64,000 nt of DNA, taken from contig JAFQDK010000042.1 in assembly GCA_017399305.1 (NCBI GenBank), forward strand, positions 105,198-169,197, given 5' to 3'. This document shows, piece by piece, positions 53,225 through 62,925 of this stretch. The notes below the pieces were generated by a model, which was not told where the DNA came from, made no database searches, and saw nothing but the letters and a program-made list of their open reading frames with translations. Positions within the stretch are counted from its first letter, which is position 1. Every line of letters begins with the position of its first letter. The position numbers and the translations under genes are program-made. Origin of the DNA: Clostridia bacterium. GTDB taxonomy: Bacteria > Bacillota > Clostridia > Oscillospirales > CAG-272.

Positions 53225-53302
53225 GTAGGGCAGGGGCTTGCTCCTGCCGCATGTACAGCATCTAATCGTTGCCTTGCGGTAGGGGAAACCCCTCCCCCTA
53301 CA
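53225..53302. repeat. GC-rich intergenic hairpin pair
   Basis: GGCAGG (53229-53234) pairs with CCTGCC (53243-53248), and GTAGGGG (53279-53285) pairs with CCCCTAC (53295-53301). The words are GC-rich in an AT-rich spacer and resemble the scattered short palindromic repeats seen in some clostridial genomes. Partial similarity exists to 8788-8815. Confidence 0.5.
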
Positions 53303-53326
53303 ATGTTGGTGCTCATCAAACAAAAA

Positions 53327-53352
53327 ATCCTTGCAAAAAGCTTTGCAAGGAT
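53327..53352 (-). terminator. Terminator after the csaB fusion gene
   Basis: ATCCTTGCAAA-aagc-TTTGCAAGGAT has a T-run on the minus strand and lies six bases from the stop codon. Confidence 0.85.
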
Positions 53353-53357
53353 CTTAG

Positions 53358-55598
53358 TTATTTAACCATTTTTACCGCTTCTTTCGCATCGGCATATGCA
53401 AGTGATTTCAAAGCGTCAATGCGGTCACAGGGGATATCTTTGCCGAAAAATTCTGCTGCTTTTTCGGACAGGTGTCCTTTTTCAAGCTCGGAGACTCTTA
53501 TAGGCGCGTCATATCCCATGTATGAAAGCATGGAGTCAACTTTTTTGTCATAAGATACACCAATGAGTGGCTTGCCCGCGGCTGCACCGTAGATGAGCAG
53601 ATGCAAGCGCATAGCAATTACAAGCGATGTGCGGTTAATGATTCCCAGTATCTCACTTGCTGAGAGACCGCTTAGTATCTCGCCTTTTATATTTGCAAGT
53701 GCATTTACCTTTTCAGAAAGCAGGTGATCGCGGCTTGATTGCATGATGAGATAGAGCGGTTTTGCCCCCGTTTTTTCAGCAATGCGGTCAACTTCTTTTG
53801 CAAAGAGAGATACAAAGGTATCCTCGTTCATGCCCTCTACCTCTTCGCTGTGGAGAGATGAAAAATTTCTAAGCGAGATGGCAAAGAAACTTTCACCATT
53901 GATATTTCGCATGATGTATTCGATTCTTTCGTCCGGCGCTTTTTGCAAGGTCAATGCAGGATCAGCGGACAGAGTGATAAGCTTTTTGTCAAAGCCTAAT
54001 GCTGATACATATTCGATAGACTGAGGTTCTCTGAATGTTATTTTATCAGCAAGCGAAAGAGTTTTTATAACACTTTTTTCATATTTCTTGCCAAACACAG
54101 GTCCGACACCGTTTGCGTATATAAATACTTTAAGTCCAAGCGCTTTTGCAAGGCGTATTATTACGGTGTAATAGAACAGCGAGCGTGACGAAGTTGTGTT
54201 CTGAAGCAGATTTCCGCCGCCACTGATAAGCAGTTTTGCGTGACGCATTTCCAAAAGCATTGCAAGTATGTTGAATCTGCCGATTGCGCGCACGCCGTAT
54301 TTCTTTGCGTTGCGCTTCGGATCCTTGCAGAAAATAGTTATCTTAGCTTCCGGATCCTCACTTCTGATGTTCTGAATCATGGATGCGGCTATCGAATCAT
54401 CGCCTGCATTTTCAAAACCGTAGTATCCGCTGATAAGTATGTCGCCAGGATCGGTTTTCGGACACGGCGAGAGAGTTTCGTACATTCTTTCATAGTCGCG
54501 CGCGGTACGTGCGGCAGAGAAATCTGCAAGAATAACTTCACGGCAGTAATCACCTTTTGCTTTAAGGTCACCGCTGTCAAATAAGGCGGTGATATCGCGG
54601 ATAAGCAGTTCCTCACTTACATCTTCGCATCCGCGACAGCAGTAGTTGGTTTTATATGATATTTCGCGTTTTGATTCATCAAAAATGCCAATGTACCCTT
54701 CGTTTCCGCAAACGATAGTGGGCTTGGCAACGCTCATCGCCTCAAGCGCGGCACGTGAAGCACCTACAAAGATATCGCCAGATGCAATAAGATTTGGTGT
54801 ATCGGTGCGCAGACCGGGGGTGATGATGATTTTTCTGCCGTATTTCTTTTCAAGAGAGGCGGCAATTTCTTTTACATCTGTAAGAAGATTTTTCTCTGTG
54901 GGAATAACACCGTCACCGACAATGATTATCTCAAGATCGGGGTATTTTTCGAGGAGCTTTTCCGCTGATCTTGCAAGCGCAAGCTGTGCTTTTCCGCGAC
55001 TTTCGTCCATTCGGCTGACCGAAACTATGCGGTGCTTTGAATCGCTTAGAGAGAATTCATCGATGATAGGTGTTGCATCCGCATCGGGAGAGAATACCTC
55101 GGTGTTTATGCCGTTTACAGTAACAAAGATGTTGTCGGAGCATTGGTCGTAATTGTCTATTAGATACTGCTTGATATCTTCGCTGACCGACATCTGCTTG
55201 TCGCCCCAGTTTGATATCTTTTTCCAGAGCGGTGTTACTTTGAATACCCAGTGAGCAGTGGTTACAAATCTGAATTTCAGCTTTTTCTGAAGCAGTCCGC
55301 ATACAAAAGCAGGTATGCGGGCGTGAGCATGGACAAGGTCAAATTTTTCGGTCTTGATGAGCTTTTTCAGCCCCGAATAAGCCTTGAGCACGCTAATTGG
55401 GTTTTTGCTTGCCAATGGCAAAGTCACATGGCGCACACCTGCTTTTTCAAGCATTTCGGCATATTTGCCTCCTGCCGAAGCTACAGTTACGGTGTGCCCA
55501 TTTTTCTTCAGCGCAAGAACAAGCTCGTATATATGAGTTTCGGCACCGCCAAAACCCATTTGCATTGTGGTCATTAAAATGTTCAGCTTCTTTTCCAT
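53358..55598 (-). CDS. csaB: Glycosyltransferase - polysaccharide pyruvyl transferase (CsaB) fusion
   Basis: The protein of about 746 residues joins a GT4-type glycosyltransferase (about 1-375; GGAETHIYELV, LVHAHARIP, FVGASRAALEAMSVAKP) to a polysaccharide pyruvyl transferase (about 389-746; ISGYYGFENAGDDSI, LLISGGGNLLQ, SLVIAMRLHLLIYGAAAG). CsaB adds pyruvate ketals to secondary wall polymers, which makes them ligands of SLH domains; three SLH proteins are encoded in this window. The N-terminal half may add a sugar of the same polymer. I started at MEKKLNILM after GGGAG. A similar fusion is known in some clostridia and its order is stable here, with no frameshift. Confidence 0.9.
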   Translation of the reverse strand: MEKKLNILMTTMQMGFGGAETHIYELVLALKKNGHTVTVASAGGKYAEMLEKAGVRHVTLPLASKNPISVLKAYSGLKKLIKTEKFDLVHAHARIPAFVCGLLQKKLKFRFVTTAHWVFKVTPLWKKISNWGDKQMSVSEDIKQYLIDNYDQCSDNIFVTVNGINTEVFSPDADATPIIDEFSLSDSKHRIVSVSRMDESRGKAQLALARSAEKLLEKYPDLEIIIVGDGVIPTEKNLLTDVKEIAASLEKKYGRKIIITPGLRTDTPNLIASGDIFVGASRAALEAMSVAKPTIVCGNEGYIGIFDESKREISYKTNYCCRGCEDVSEELLIRDITALFDSGDLKAKGDYCREVILADFSAARTARDYERMYETLSPCPKTDPGDILISGYYGFENAGDDSIAASMIQNIRSEDPEAKITIFCKDPKRNAKKYGVRAIGRFNILAMLLEMRHAKLLISGGGNLLQNTTSSRSLFYYTVIIRLAKALGLKVFIYANGVGPVFGKKYEKSVIKTLSLADKITFREPQSIEYVSALGFDKKLITLSADPALTLQKAPDERIEYIMRNINGESFFAISLRNFSSLHSEEVEGMNEDTFVSLFAKEVDRIAEKTGAKPLYLIMQSSRDHLLSEKVNALANIKGEILSGLSASEILGIINRTSLVIAMRLHLLIYGAAAGKPLIGVSYDKKVDSMLSYMGYDAPIRVSELEKGHLSEKAAEFFGKDIPCDRIDALKSLAYADAKEAVKMVK

Positions 55599-55679
55599 TT
55601 TTACTCCCAAAAACGTTTATTATATTTATTTTATTCTATCAAATAGCGAGCGCATAATCAATAGATAATTTATAAGTTT

Positions 55680-55816
55680 ATAGGATGAACGACACCTCAT
55701 CCGGTGCTGCGTGTTACCATCCGTTCAAATGGGAAGCCACATAGCGGAGTTACGTTCATAGACCTTGATTTATATTACAAAATGCCGAAAAGACGAAGAA
55801 ACTTTCTTCCTCTTTT
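55680..55816 (+). ncRNA. Candidate structured RNA (three-way junction), unassigned
   Basis: ATGAACG (55685-55691) pairs with CGTTCAT (55753-55759). Inside lie CACC-tcatcc-GGTG (55693-55706) and a second arm CTGCGTG (55707-55713) with CACATAG (55738-55744), which encloses CCAT/ATGG. Together they form a compact three-way junction. A terminator-like stem (AAGACGAAGA/TTCTTCCTCTT, 55790-55814) and a T-run follow on the plus strand. The order fits no riboswitch or small RNA family I know. Strand and expression are uncertain; it is between the csaB fusion gene and rimP, which diverge. Confidence 0.35.
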
Positions 55817-55846
55817 ATACATGTTATAAAAAAATCGAAAAAACAC

Positions 55847-55932
55847 TTGATTTCTTTAATTATATATGTTAGAATGCAACTGTAAAAGGATAAAGGAGAA
55901 AAAGAGTGGCTTGCCACTCTTTCTTTGTTGTT
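55847..55932 (+). promoter_or_regulatory. Promoter and possible attenuator ahead of rimP
   Basis: TTGATT (55847-55852) and TAGAAT (55870-55875) are 17 bases apart. The predicted start is about 55882. AAAGAGTGG (55901-55909) and CCACTCTTT (55914-55922) form a 9-bp stem with loop CTTG, followed by CTTTGTTGTT, which looks like an intrinsic terminator just before rimP. An AAAGGAG lies before the hairpin. The layout suggests termination or antitermination of the nusA operon. Confidence 0.55.
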
Positions 55933-55941
55933 ATGGGAAAT

Positions 55942-56406
55942 ATGAAAGGTTCTAAGAATATAGCAGAGACCGTTTGGGAGTTCTTGCTTCCTGTGGTTAA
56001 CCAGCTCGGTTATTATCTTTGGGATGTTGAATATGTCAAAGAGGGCAGCGAGTGGTATCTGCGCGTGACCATAGACAGCGAGGACGGTATCACGATAGAT
56101 GACTGTGAGGTCGTTCATCGCGCTATTGATCCAGTTATTGACGAGCATGACCCCATTGAGAATTCGTATCACCTTGAGGTTTCATCACCGGGAATCGAGC
56201 GTGTACTTCGCACAGAAGAACACATCGAGGCTTTTGCCGGAGAAGAAGTTGAGGTTAAACTTTTTGCGCCGCTTGATGGCAAAAAGTCATTCCGCGGTAT
56301 TCTCGGCGGTATAAAAGACGGTATCGTCACTGTCACTGTCGGCGATAAGGAATACGAAATTGAACACAAAAAAATCTCTCGAATGACTACGGTATTCGAT
56401 TTTTAA
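55942..56406 (+). CDS. rimP: Ribosome maturation factor RimP
   Basis: RimP assists 30S subunit maturation. The protein of about 154 residues has the RimP core: LLPVVNQLGYYLWDVEYVKE, WYLRVTIDSEDGITIDDCE, and LEVSSPGIERVL. The start is not certain: ATG 55942 matches the family N-terminus but has only a weak Shine-Dalgarno, whereas GTG 55906 has a strong AAAGGAG but would translate the attenuator hairpin. ATG 55933 is also in frame. It leads the rimP-nusA-rnpM-ylxQ-infB operon. Confidence 0.92.
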   Translation: MKGSKNIAETVWEFLLPVVNQLGYYLWDVEYVKEGSEWYLRVTIDSEDGITIDDCEVVHRAIDPVIDEHDPIENSYHLEVSSPGIERVLRTEEHIEAFAGEEVEVKLFAPLDGKKSFRGILGGIKDGIVTVTVGDKEYEIEHKKISRMTTVFDF

Positions 56407-56426
56407 GAAAGGCATTGGTAAAAAAG

Positions 56427-57449
56427 ATGAATTCTGAATTTTTTGAAGCGCTTGACCTTATTGAGCAGGAAAAAGGTATCTCCAAGGAGTATATGCTTGA
56501 AAAGGTAGAGGCGGCGCTTATAAGTGCGTACAAGCGTGACCGAAACGGCAATTCCAACGTTCGCGTTGCTATCGATCCTGTTAAGAAGACGGTCAGAATG
56601 TTCCAGCAGCTTGAAATCGTTGAGACCGTAGAGGATCCTGATCTTCAAATTACTCTTGAGGGTGCAAAGGAGCATAACAAGCGCTATAAGCTTGGCGGTG
56701 TATGCGAGATAGAAATCAAGACAAAAAATCTCCGCCGTCTTGCAGCTCTCACTGCAAAGCAGGTTATTGTGCAGGGTATCCGTGAGGCGGAACGTGCAAA
56801 TATTACAAAGGAATATGAATCCAAGCGCGAGGAGATCGTTACAGCAACCGTTATCAAGATTGACGAGCTTAGCGGCAACGTGGTTGTTGATACCGGAACA
56901 TCAAATGCAACACTTATCAAAGCAGAGCAGATTCCCGGCGAAACCTTCTATGTAGGTGACCGCGTTAAGGTTTACATCACTGAGGTAAACCATGAGGCAA
57001 AGGGCCATATAGTAACACTTTCGCGTCGCCATCCCGGACTTGTAAAGCGTATGTTTGAGCTTGAGATACCCGAGATTGCAGATGGTACGGTTCTTGTAAA
57101 ATCTATCGCACGTGAGGCAGGCAGCCGCACAAAGATAGCTGTTGAATCCAGAGACGAGAATGTTGATCCTATCGGCGCTTGTATCGGTAATCGCGGTGCG
57201 AGAATTGGCACAATTATTGACGAGATTCGCGGCGAGAAAATAGATATCGTTAGATACAGCGAGGATCCTGCTGAGTTTATACGTGAGGCACTTTCACCTG
57301 CTGAAGTTCAGTCGGTTGAGCTTGACGGTGAGCGCAGCGCAAGAGTTGTTGTTTATCCTGACCAGCTTTCACTTGCAATCGGCAAGGAAGGTCAGAATGC
57401 AAGACTCGCTGCACGTCTTACAGGGTTCAGAATTGATATTAAAGCATAA
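56427..57449 (+). CDS. nusA: Transcription termination/antitermination factor NusA
   Basis: NusA binds RNA polymerase and modulates pausing and termination. The 340-residue protein has an N-terminal domain (MNSEFFEALDLIEQEKGI), an S1 domain (about 130-200) and two KH domains (about 205-340; GACIGNRGARIGTI and AIGKEGQNARLAARL). As in most Firmicutes it lacks the C-terminal acidic repeats of E. coli. I chose ATG 56427 over TTG 56415, which lies too near the AAAGG. It may regulate its own operon through the upstream hairpin. Confidence 0.95.
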   Translation: MNSEFFEALDLIEQEKGISKEYMLEKVEAALISAYKRDRNGNSNVRVAIDPVKKTVRMFQQLEIVETVEDPDLQITLEGAKEHNKRYKLGGVCEIEIKTKNLRRLAALTAKQVIVQGIREAERANITKEYESKREEIVTATVIKIDELSGNVVVDTGTSNATLIKAEQIPGETFYVGDRVKVYITEVNHEAKGHIVTLSRRHPGLVKRMFELEIPEIADGTVLVKSIAREAGSRTKIAVESRDENVDPIGACIGNRGARIGTIIDEIRGEKIDIVRYSEDPAEFIREALSPAEVQSVELDGERSARVVVYPDQLSLAIGKEGQNARLAARLTGFRIDIKA

Positions 57450-57455
57450 ACTATT

Positions 57456-57731
57456 GTGGAAAAGATAAAAAAAGTCCCCGAAAGGAAATGTGTCGGTTGC
57501 AATGAGCACCGAAACAAAAATGACCTTTGGCGCGTTGTCAAGACCAAGGACGGCGAGGTAAGCCTTGACAAAACAGGGCGTGCTGCCGGCCGCGGCGCTT
57601 ATATCTGCAAGGATGTTGCCTGCCTGAAAAAAGCAGTTAAGGCTCACAGGCTTGAAGCATCGTTTCAGATGCAGATTCCAAAAGATGTGTACAGTGCGCT
57701 TGAAAATGCAATGGCAGAGGGGCAAGAGTGA
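57456..57731 (+). CDS. rnpM: YlxR/RnpM RNA-binding protein (DUF448)
   Basis: The 91-residue protein carries the DUF448 core KKVPERKCVGCNEHRNK and GRAAGRGAYICKDVACLKKA. YlxR proteins were recently linked to RNase P modulation (hence rnpM). It begins at GTG 57456, only six bases after the nusA stop, with no strong Shine-Dalgarno, so it probably depends on coupling. Confidence 0.93.
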   Translation: MEKIKKVPERKCVGCNEHRNKNDLWRVVKTKDGEVSLDKTGRAAGRGAYICKDVACLKKAVKAHRLEASFQMQIPKDVYSALENAMAEGQE

Positions 57732-58045
57732 TGGCAGATATAAAAAAAGCACTTTCGATGATAGGTCTCTGCAAAAAAGCAGGGCGCCTTGTTTCGGGTG
57801 TGCCGATAGTTGTCGATGCGATGCGTGACGGAAAGGTGCAGCTTGCGGTTTATGCTTCAGGCTCATCAGAAAACTCGGTCAAGCGCATTACAGACAAGGC
57901 AAAAACTTATAAAACAGCAACACTTGCACTTGATGTTTCGCCCGAAGAACTCGGACACAGCATTGGCAAGGTTGGCGCTGTAGCGGCAGTAGGCGTAACC
58001 GACAGCGGTTTTGCCGATGCAATAAGGAAGATTATCGACGGTTAA
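57731..58045 (+). CDS. ylxQ: YlxQ, L7Ae-family RNA-binding protein
   Basis: The 104-residue protein has the L7Ae fold: ALSMIGLCKKAGRLVSG, VQLAVYASGSSENSVKRI and ELGHSIGKVGAVAAVGV. Such proteins bind kink-turn RNA. The start ATG overlaps the rnpM stop by one base. It stands in the conserved place before infB. Confidence 0.93.
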   Translation: MADIKKALSMIGLCKKAGRLVSGVPIVVDAMRDGKVQLAVYASGSSENSVKRITDKAKTYKTATLALDVSPEELGHSIGKVGAVAAVGVTDSGFADAIRKIIDG

Positions 58046-58125
58046 CGTCATTACCATAAAATACATCAGTTTTTTTCGAAGAAAGGAACACTTACGTCGA
58101 ATGACGCTAAGGAGGTAATTAACGA

Positions 58126-60939
58126 ATGGCACAAAATCAGCAGTACCGTATAAGTCAGCTGGCAAAGGAGCTGGGACTGAAGGGCAAGGATATTACAGAC
58201 ATTCTGGCTTCAAGCGGAATTGAGGGCAAGACCTCATCTGCCGCTCTTGATCCTGATGAATTTGGTCTTGTCATGGATGTTCTCAGTAAGAACAATCAGA
58301 TAAGCAACCTTGACCCATACTTAGACGGCGATGTTGTCATTGTTACAAAAGGACAGAAGGCTGCAGAGGCTAAGAAGAAGGCAGAGGCAGAGGCAGCTGC
58401 TAAGGCAGAAGCTGAGAAGGCTGAAGCTAAGGCAAGAGCCGCAGCAGAGGCAGAAGCTAAGGCAAAAGCAGAAGCAGAGGCAAAGGCTGCAGCAGAAGCA
58501 AAGGCAAAGGCCGAAGCAGAAGCAGCTGCAAAAGCAAAGGCTCAGGCAGAAGCCAAGGCAAAGGCGATGAGCGCGGCACAGGCAATCGAGGAGAAAGCAC
58601 GTGCGGCTGCACAGTCACGCGCACAGGCACAGCAGGGGGATAGACGCGATAACCGCGGTGACCGCCAGCAGCGTCCTCAGGGTGACAGACCCGTTCGTAC
58701 TCAGGGAGACCGTCCTCAAGGGGATAGACCTGCACGTCCCGCACAGAGTGACCGTCCTGCACAGCCTAAGAATTTTGGAGACCGCTTTGACCGCAAGCCC
58801 TTTGACGGCGGCATGAAGCCGAATTTTGATAAGAAGCCGCAACAAAAGCAGCGTCCCGATAACCGCTCCAAGGGCGGATTTGATAAGGACGAAGGAAACG
58901 AGCGTCGCACAGTGCAGAAGTTTACTGCACCTATCAGCCAGATGCAGCGTACTTCTTCTGACGGCCCTGCAAAACCGCGTGGAAGCGTTCGTGTTGTAGA
59001 TACAAGAACCTCCGAGGTTGACCTTTCTAAGTATGATGAAAAGCTGGATGTTCTTGCAGGCAACTACGGTTCTGACAATTCTCAGAGCCGCCAGAAGCTC
59101 AAGAAGCAGGATACAAGAAACCAGTATAATAAGGCTAAAGATAAAGAGCGCGAGCGCATGAAGAAACTTGAGCTTGAGAAGGCACGTAAGAAGCAGCTTG
59201 AGATCACCGTTCCCGATGAGATCACTGTTCAGGAGCTTGCATCACGTCTTAAGGTTACAGCAGCAGAAGTTATCAAGCGCCTTATGATGATGGGCGTTAT
59301 GGCAACACTCAATCAGACCGTAGACTTTGACACTGCATATCTCGTTGCAGATGAGCTTGGCGCAAAGGTTACAAAAGAAGTTGTTGTTACCATTGAGGAG
59401 CGTCTTTTCGACGAAACCGAGGACAGCGACGACAACCTCATCACACGCGACCCTGTTGTTTGCGTAATGGGTCACGTTGACCACGGTAAGACTTCACTTC
59501 TCGATGCTATCCGTCACACCAGTGTTACAAGTGGTGAGGCAGGCGGTATTACACAGCATATCGGTGCGTACCGCGTTCAGATAAACGGAAAAGATATTAC
59601 ATTCCTTGACACCCCCGGTCACGAAGCGTTTACAGCGATGCGTGCAAGAGGTGCTCAGGCTACAGATATTGCAATCCTTGTAGTTGCGGCAGACGACGGC
59701 ATCATGCCTCAGACTGTCGAGGCTATCAACCATGCAAAGGCAGCAGGCATTGAAATCATCGTTGCTATCAACAAGATGGATAAGCCCACTGCAAACCCCG
59801 AGGTAGTAATGACAGGCCTCACACAGTATGAACTTGTACCCGAGGAGTGGGGCGGCGACGTTATCTGCGTTCCTGTTTCTGCACTTACCGGCAAGGGTAT
59901 TGATGACCTTCTCGAAAACGTACTTCTTGTTGCAGAGGTCAAGGAGCTCAAAGCAAATCCGGGACGCCGTGCAAAGGGTATTGTTATCGAGTCCAAACTC
60001 GATAAAGGCCGCGGACCTGTTGCTACAGTGCTTGTTCAGAACGGTACTCTCCATTCCGGTGATATCGTTATCGCAGGTACTTCTGTAGGTCACGTTCGTG
60101 CAATGACCAACGATAAGGGCCAGGAAATCAAGGTTGCAGGCCCCTCTGTTCCTGTTGAGATTATCGGTCTTGACTCTGTTCCTGTTGCAGGTGACGAGTT
60201 CAATGCCGTAGAGGACGAAAGAATGGCTCGTACTCTTGCAGAACAGCGTATGGAAAAGGCAAAGAACGAGAAGTTCAAGGCAAATGCATCTGCATCTCTT
60301 GACGATCTCTTTGCAAGAATTTCTGACGGTGTCAAGGATCTTAACGTTATTGTCAAGGCAGACGTTGACGGCTCTGTAGAGGCGGTTAAGCAGTCACTCC
60401 AGAAGCTTTCCAATGAGGAAGTTAAGGTCAATGTTATCCATGGCGCAGTAGGCGGTATTACCGAAAATGACGTAATGCTTGCTTCAGCATCCGATGCTAT
60501 CATAGTTGGCTTTAACGTTCGTCCCGACCGTAGCGCACTTGACGCGGCTGAGCGTCAGAGCGTTGATGTTCGTACCTACCGCGTAATTTACGAGTGCATC
60601 GAAGAAATCGAAGCTGCTATGAAGGGTATGCTTGCTCCCAAATTCAAGGAAGCATTACTCGGTCATGCAGAGGTACGTCAGACCATCCGTGTACCCAATG
60701 TCGGTACTATCGCAGGATGTTACATTCAGGACGGTAAGATTACAAGAAATGCTCAGATTCGCGTAGTCCGTGATGGCATTGTTATCTTTGAGGATAAGAT
60801 TTCCTCTCTCCGCCGTTTCAAGGATGACGTCCGCGAGGTTGCATCCGGCTATGAATGTGGTGTAGGTCTTGAGCGCTTTAATGATATTAAGGAAGGCGAC
60901 GTTCTCGAAGCTTTCATCATGGAAGAGATTGAGCGCTGA
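58126..60939 (+). CDS. infB: Translation initiation factor IF-2
   Basis: IF-2 is the GTPase that brings initiator tRNA to the ribosome. The 937-residue protein starts with an N-terminal IF2N module ([17 protein letters not shown]), a long Ala/Lys/Glu helix (about 80-155) and an Arg/Gln/Pro/Asp-rich linker (about 165-300). The G domain (about 445-615) has [19 protein letters not shown] and NKMDK, followed by domains II, III and IV. The AGGAGG Shine-Dalgarno at 58109-58114 is strong. The spacer 58046-58125 has the inverted words AACGTCATT and AATGACG. Confidence 0.97.
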   Translation: MAQNQQYRISQLAKELGLKGKDITDILASSGIEGKTSSAALDPDEFGLVMDVLSKNNQISNLDPYLDGDVVIVTKGQKAAEAKKKAEAEAAAKAEAEKAEAKARAAAEAEAKAKAEAEAKAAAEAKAKAEAEAAAKAKAQAEAKAKAMSAAQAIEEKARAAAQSRAQAQQGDRRDNRGDRQQRPQGDRPVRTQGDRPQGDRPARPAQSDRPAQPKNFGDRFDRKPFDGGMKPNFDKKPQQKQRPDNRSKGGFDKDEGNERRTVQKFTAPISQMQRTSSDGPAKPRGSVRVVDTRTSEVDLSKYDEKLDVLAGNYGSDNSQSRQKLKKQDTRNQYNKAKDKERERMKKLELEKARKKQLEITVPDEITVQELASRLKVTAAEVIKRLMMMGVMATLNQTVDFDTAYLVADELGAKVTKEVVVTIEERLFDETEDSDDNLITRDPVVCVMGHVDHGKTSLLDAIRHTSVTSGEAGGITQHIGAYRVQINGKDITFLDTPGHEAFTAMRARGAQATDIAILVVAADDGIMPQTVEAINHAKAAGIEIIVAINKMDKPTANPEVVMTGLTQYELVPEEWGGDVICVPVSALTGKGIDDLLENVLLVAEVKELKANPGRRAKGIVIESKLDKGRGPVATVLVQNGTLHSGDIVIAGTSVGHVRAMTNDKGQEIKVAGPSVPVEIIGLDSVPVAGDEFNAVEDERMARTLAEQRMEKAKNEKFKANASASLDDLFARISDGVKDLNVIVKADVDGSVEAVKQSLQKLSNEEVKVNVIHGAVGGITENDVMLASASDAIIVGFNVRPDRSALDAAERQSVDVRTYRVIYECIEEIEAAMKGMLAPKFKEALLGHAEVRQTIRVPNVGTIAGCYIQDGKITRNAQIRVVRDGIVIFEDKISSLRRFKDDVREVASGYECGVGLERFNDIKEGDVLEAFIMEEIER

Positions 60940-60965
60940 CGCTTCACTTGAAAGTTTTCGAAAGG

Positions 60966-60995
60966 AAAGGAGAAACTTTAAGCAGTTTCTCCTTT
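60966..60995 (+). terminator. Terminator after infB
   Basis: AAAGGAGAAACT-ttaagc-AGTTTCTCCTTT is followed by TTT. It ends nine bases before the ygiQ-type start, which then has no Shine-Dalgarno of its own. Confidence 0.85.
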
Positions 60996-61003
60996 TTTGA
61001 AAT

Positions 61004-62920
61004 ATGAGTTTTTTACCTGTTAATAAAAAAGAAATGGAAGAGCGCGGATGGGGCGATGTTGACTTTGTGTATGTCAGCGGAGACGCTTATGTTGACCATC
61101 CTTCTTTTGGTGCATCCATAATCACTCGTGTGCTTGAAAATGCAGGTTATCGTATAGGTTTTTTGGCACAGCCGGATTATAAGAGCTGTGATGCATTCCG
61201 CGAATTCGGACGTCCGCGTCTTGGCTTTTTGGTAAGCGCGGGCAATATCGACTCTATGGTCGCACATTATACCGCTGCAAAGAAAAAACGCTCGGACGAC
61301 TATTATTCCCCCGGCGGCAAGGCAGGCAAGCGACCTGACCGTGCGTGCATCGTATATTCAAACCGTATCCGTGAGGCATATGGCGATATACCGATAATTT
61401 TAGGTGGACTTGAAGCGTCACTTCGCCGCTTTGCTCACTATGACTATTGGGATAACAAGGTGCGCCGTTCACTGCTTGTTGACAGCCGTGCGGATATTCT
61501 GACCTACGGCATGGGTGAGAACATTCTGCTTCGCATTGCTGAACTTTTAAACAAAGGTGTTCCTGTAAAGAAGATACGCGATGTCAGAGGTACAGTTTTC
61601 CTTGCAAAAGAGGGGGACAAGCTTCACTTTGATACTGTTGAGACCTTTGACTATGATGAACTGAAAAACGATAAAGCCGCATATGCAAAGGCTTATGGCA
61701 TACAGTATCGCAATCAGGATTCTATCTACGGCAAAGCGGTAATCGAGCGCTACGGCGACAAGCTTTTGGTGCAGAATCCGCCGATGCCACCGCTTGAGCG
61801 TGAGGAGCTTGACAAGGTTTATGCGCTTCCATATATGCGTACCTATCATCCAATGTATGAGAAAGACGGCGGTGTTCCCGCAATAAAGGAAGTGCGCTTT
61901 TCGATAACTCACAACCGCGGTTGCTTTGGCGGCTGTAACTTCTGTGCGCTCGCCTTTCATCAGGGAAGAACTGTACGTTCGCGCAGTATCGAAAGCGTTG
62001 TGCGTGAGGCTAAGATAATCACTGAGATGCCCGATTTCAAGGGATATATTCATGATATCGGCGGACCTACTGCAAATTTCCGCTACGGCGCATGCAAAAA
62101 ACAGCTGACCGACGGTGTGTGTGCAAACAGAAAATGTCTTGCGCCTACTCCGTGCAAGAATCTTGTCGCAGACCATACAGAGTATATCGAGCTTCTTCGT
62201 GCAGTTGAAGCTCTTCCCAAGGTTAAAAAGGTGTTTATCCGTTCGGGTATCCGCTTTGACTACTTAATGGCTGATGAAAGCGACGCTTTTTTCAGAAAGC
62301 TTGTGCGCGACCACGTTTCGGGTCAGCTTAAGGTTGCCCCGGAGCATTGCTCGGACAGCGTTCTTCGCCAGATGGGTAAGCCTTCGTTTAACGTATATGA
62401 AAAATTCCGCAAGAAGTATTTTGCGCTTTCTGCCGAGTGCGGACTTGAGCAGTACCTTGTGCCTTATCTTATGTCGAGTCATCCCGGATCGACGCTTGAC
62501 AGTGCGGTGGAGCTTGCGCTTTGCTTGAAGCGCGCAGGCTATGCACCTGAGCAGGTTCAGGACTATTATCCCACGCCGGGTACTCCGTCGACCGTTATGT
62601 ACTATACAGGTATAAATCCGCTTGACGGAAAAAAAGTTTATGTTGCAACAGATTACCGCGAAAAACAGTTGCAACGTGCGTTATTACAGTATAATCGTCC
62701 GCAAAACTACGATCTCGTTGTTGAGGCGCTTGAAAAATGCGGCAGAACCGATCTCATCGGATTTGGTCCCGATTGCCTTATCAAACCGCGTAAAGCGGCT
62801 GCACCGCAAAAAAAGTTTGATAATAAAAAGCCTCAGCAAAAGAGAAAAAACACAAAGTTCCCTGACAACAAAAAAACGCAGAGAACAAACAAAAAACATA
62901 CGCAGAAGAAGGGAAGGTAA
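61004..62920 (+). CDS. YgiQ-family radical SAM protein
   Basis: The 638-residue protein has the YgiQ N-terminal domain (MSFLPVNKKEMEERGWGDVD, FVYVSGDAYVDHPSFG), a radical-SAM core with the cluster cysteines in RGCFGGCNFCAL (C-x3-C-x2-C), and a C-terminal basic tail. The family's reaction is unknown. The Lys/Gln-rich tail (about 605-638) is low in complexity. No Shine-Dalgarno precedes ATG 61004: the only AAGGAG is inside the upstream terminator stem. The N-terminus matches the family, so the start is probably right. Confidence 0.92.
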   Translation: MSFLPVNKKEMEERGWGDVDFVYVSGDAYVDHPSFGASIITRVLENAGYRIGFLAQPDYKSCDAFREFGRPRLGFLVSAGNIDSMVAHYTAAKKKRSDDYYSPGGKAGKRPDRACIVYSNRIREAYGDIPIILGGLEASLRRFAHYDYWDNKVRRSLLVDSRADILTYGMGENILLRIAELLNKGVPVKKIRDVRGTVFLAKEGDKLHFDTVETFDYDELKNDKAAYAKAYGIQYRNQDSIYGKAVIERYGDKLLVQNPPMPPLEREELDKVYALPYMRTYHPMYEKDGGVPAIKEVRFSITHNRGCFGGCNFCALAFHQGRTVRSRSIESVVREAKIITEMPDFKGYIHDIGGPTANFRYGACKKQLTDGVCANRKCLAPTPCKNLVADHTEYIELLRAVEALPKVKKVFIRSGIRFDYLMADESDAFFRKLVRDHVSGQLKVAPEHCSDSVLRQMGKPSFNVYEKFRKKYFALSAECGLEQYLVPYLMSSHPGSTLDSAVELALCLKRAGYAPEQVQDYYPTPGTPSTVMYYTGINPLDGKKVYVATDYREKQLQRALLQYNRPQNYDLVVEALEKCGRTDLIGFGPDCLIKPRKAAAPQKKFDNKKPQQKRKNTKFPDNKKTQRTNKKHTQKKGR

Positions 62921-62925
62921 CTACT

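Noticed and set aside
55680-55816. SRP RNA, 6S RNA or tRNA
   Set aside because: The conserved SRP loop words, the 6S open bubble and a tRNA cloverleaf are all missing; it is kept only as an unassigned RNA candidate.
58351-58620. Repetitive DNA in infB as a novel repeat
   Set aside because: A low-complexity Ala/Lys/Glu helix is common in the N-terminal region of IF-2 and needs no special explanation.
58457-58845. Frames opposite the repetitive infB N-terminus
   Set aside because: They arise from the Ala/Lys/Glu-rich low-complexity codons; the IF-2 frame is clearly the real one.
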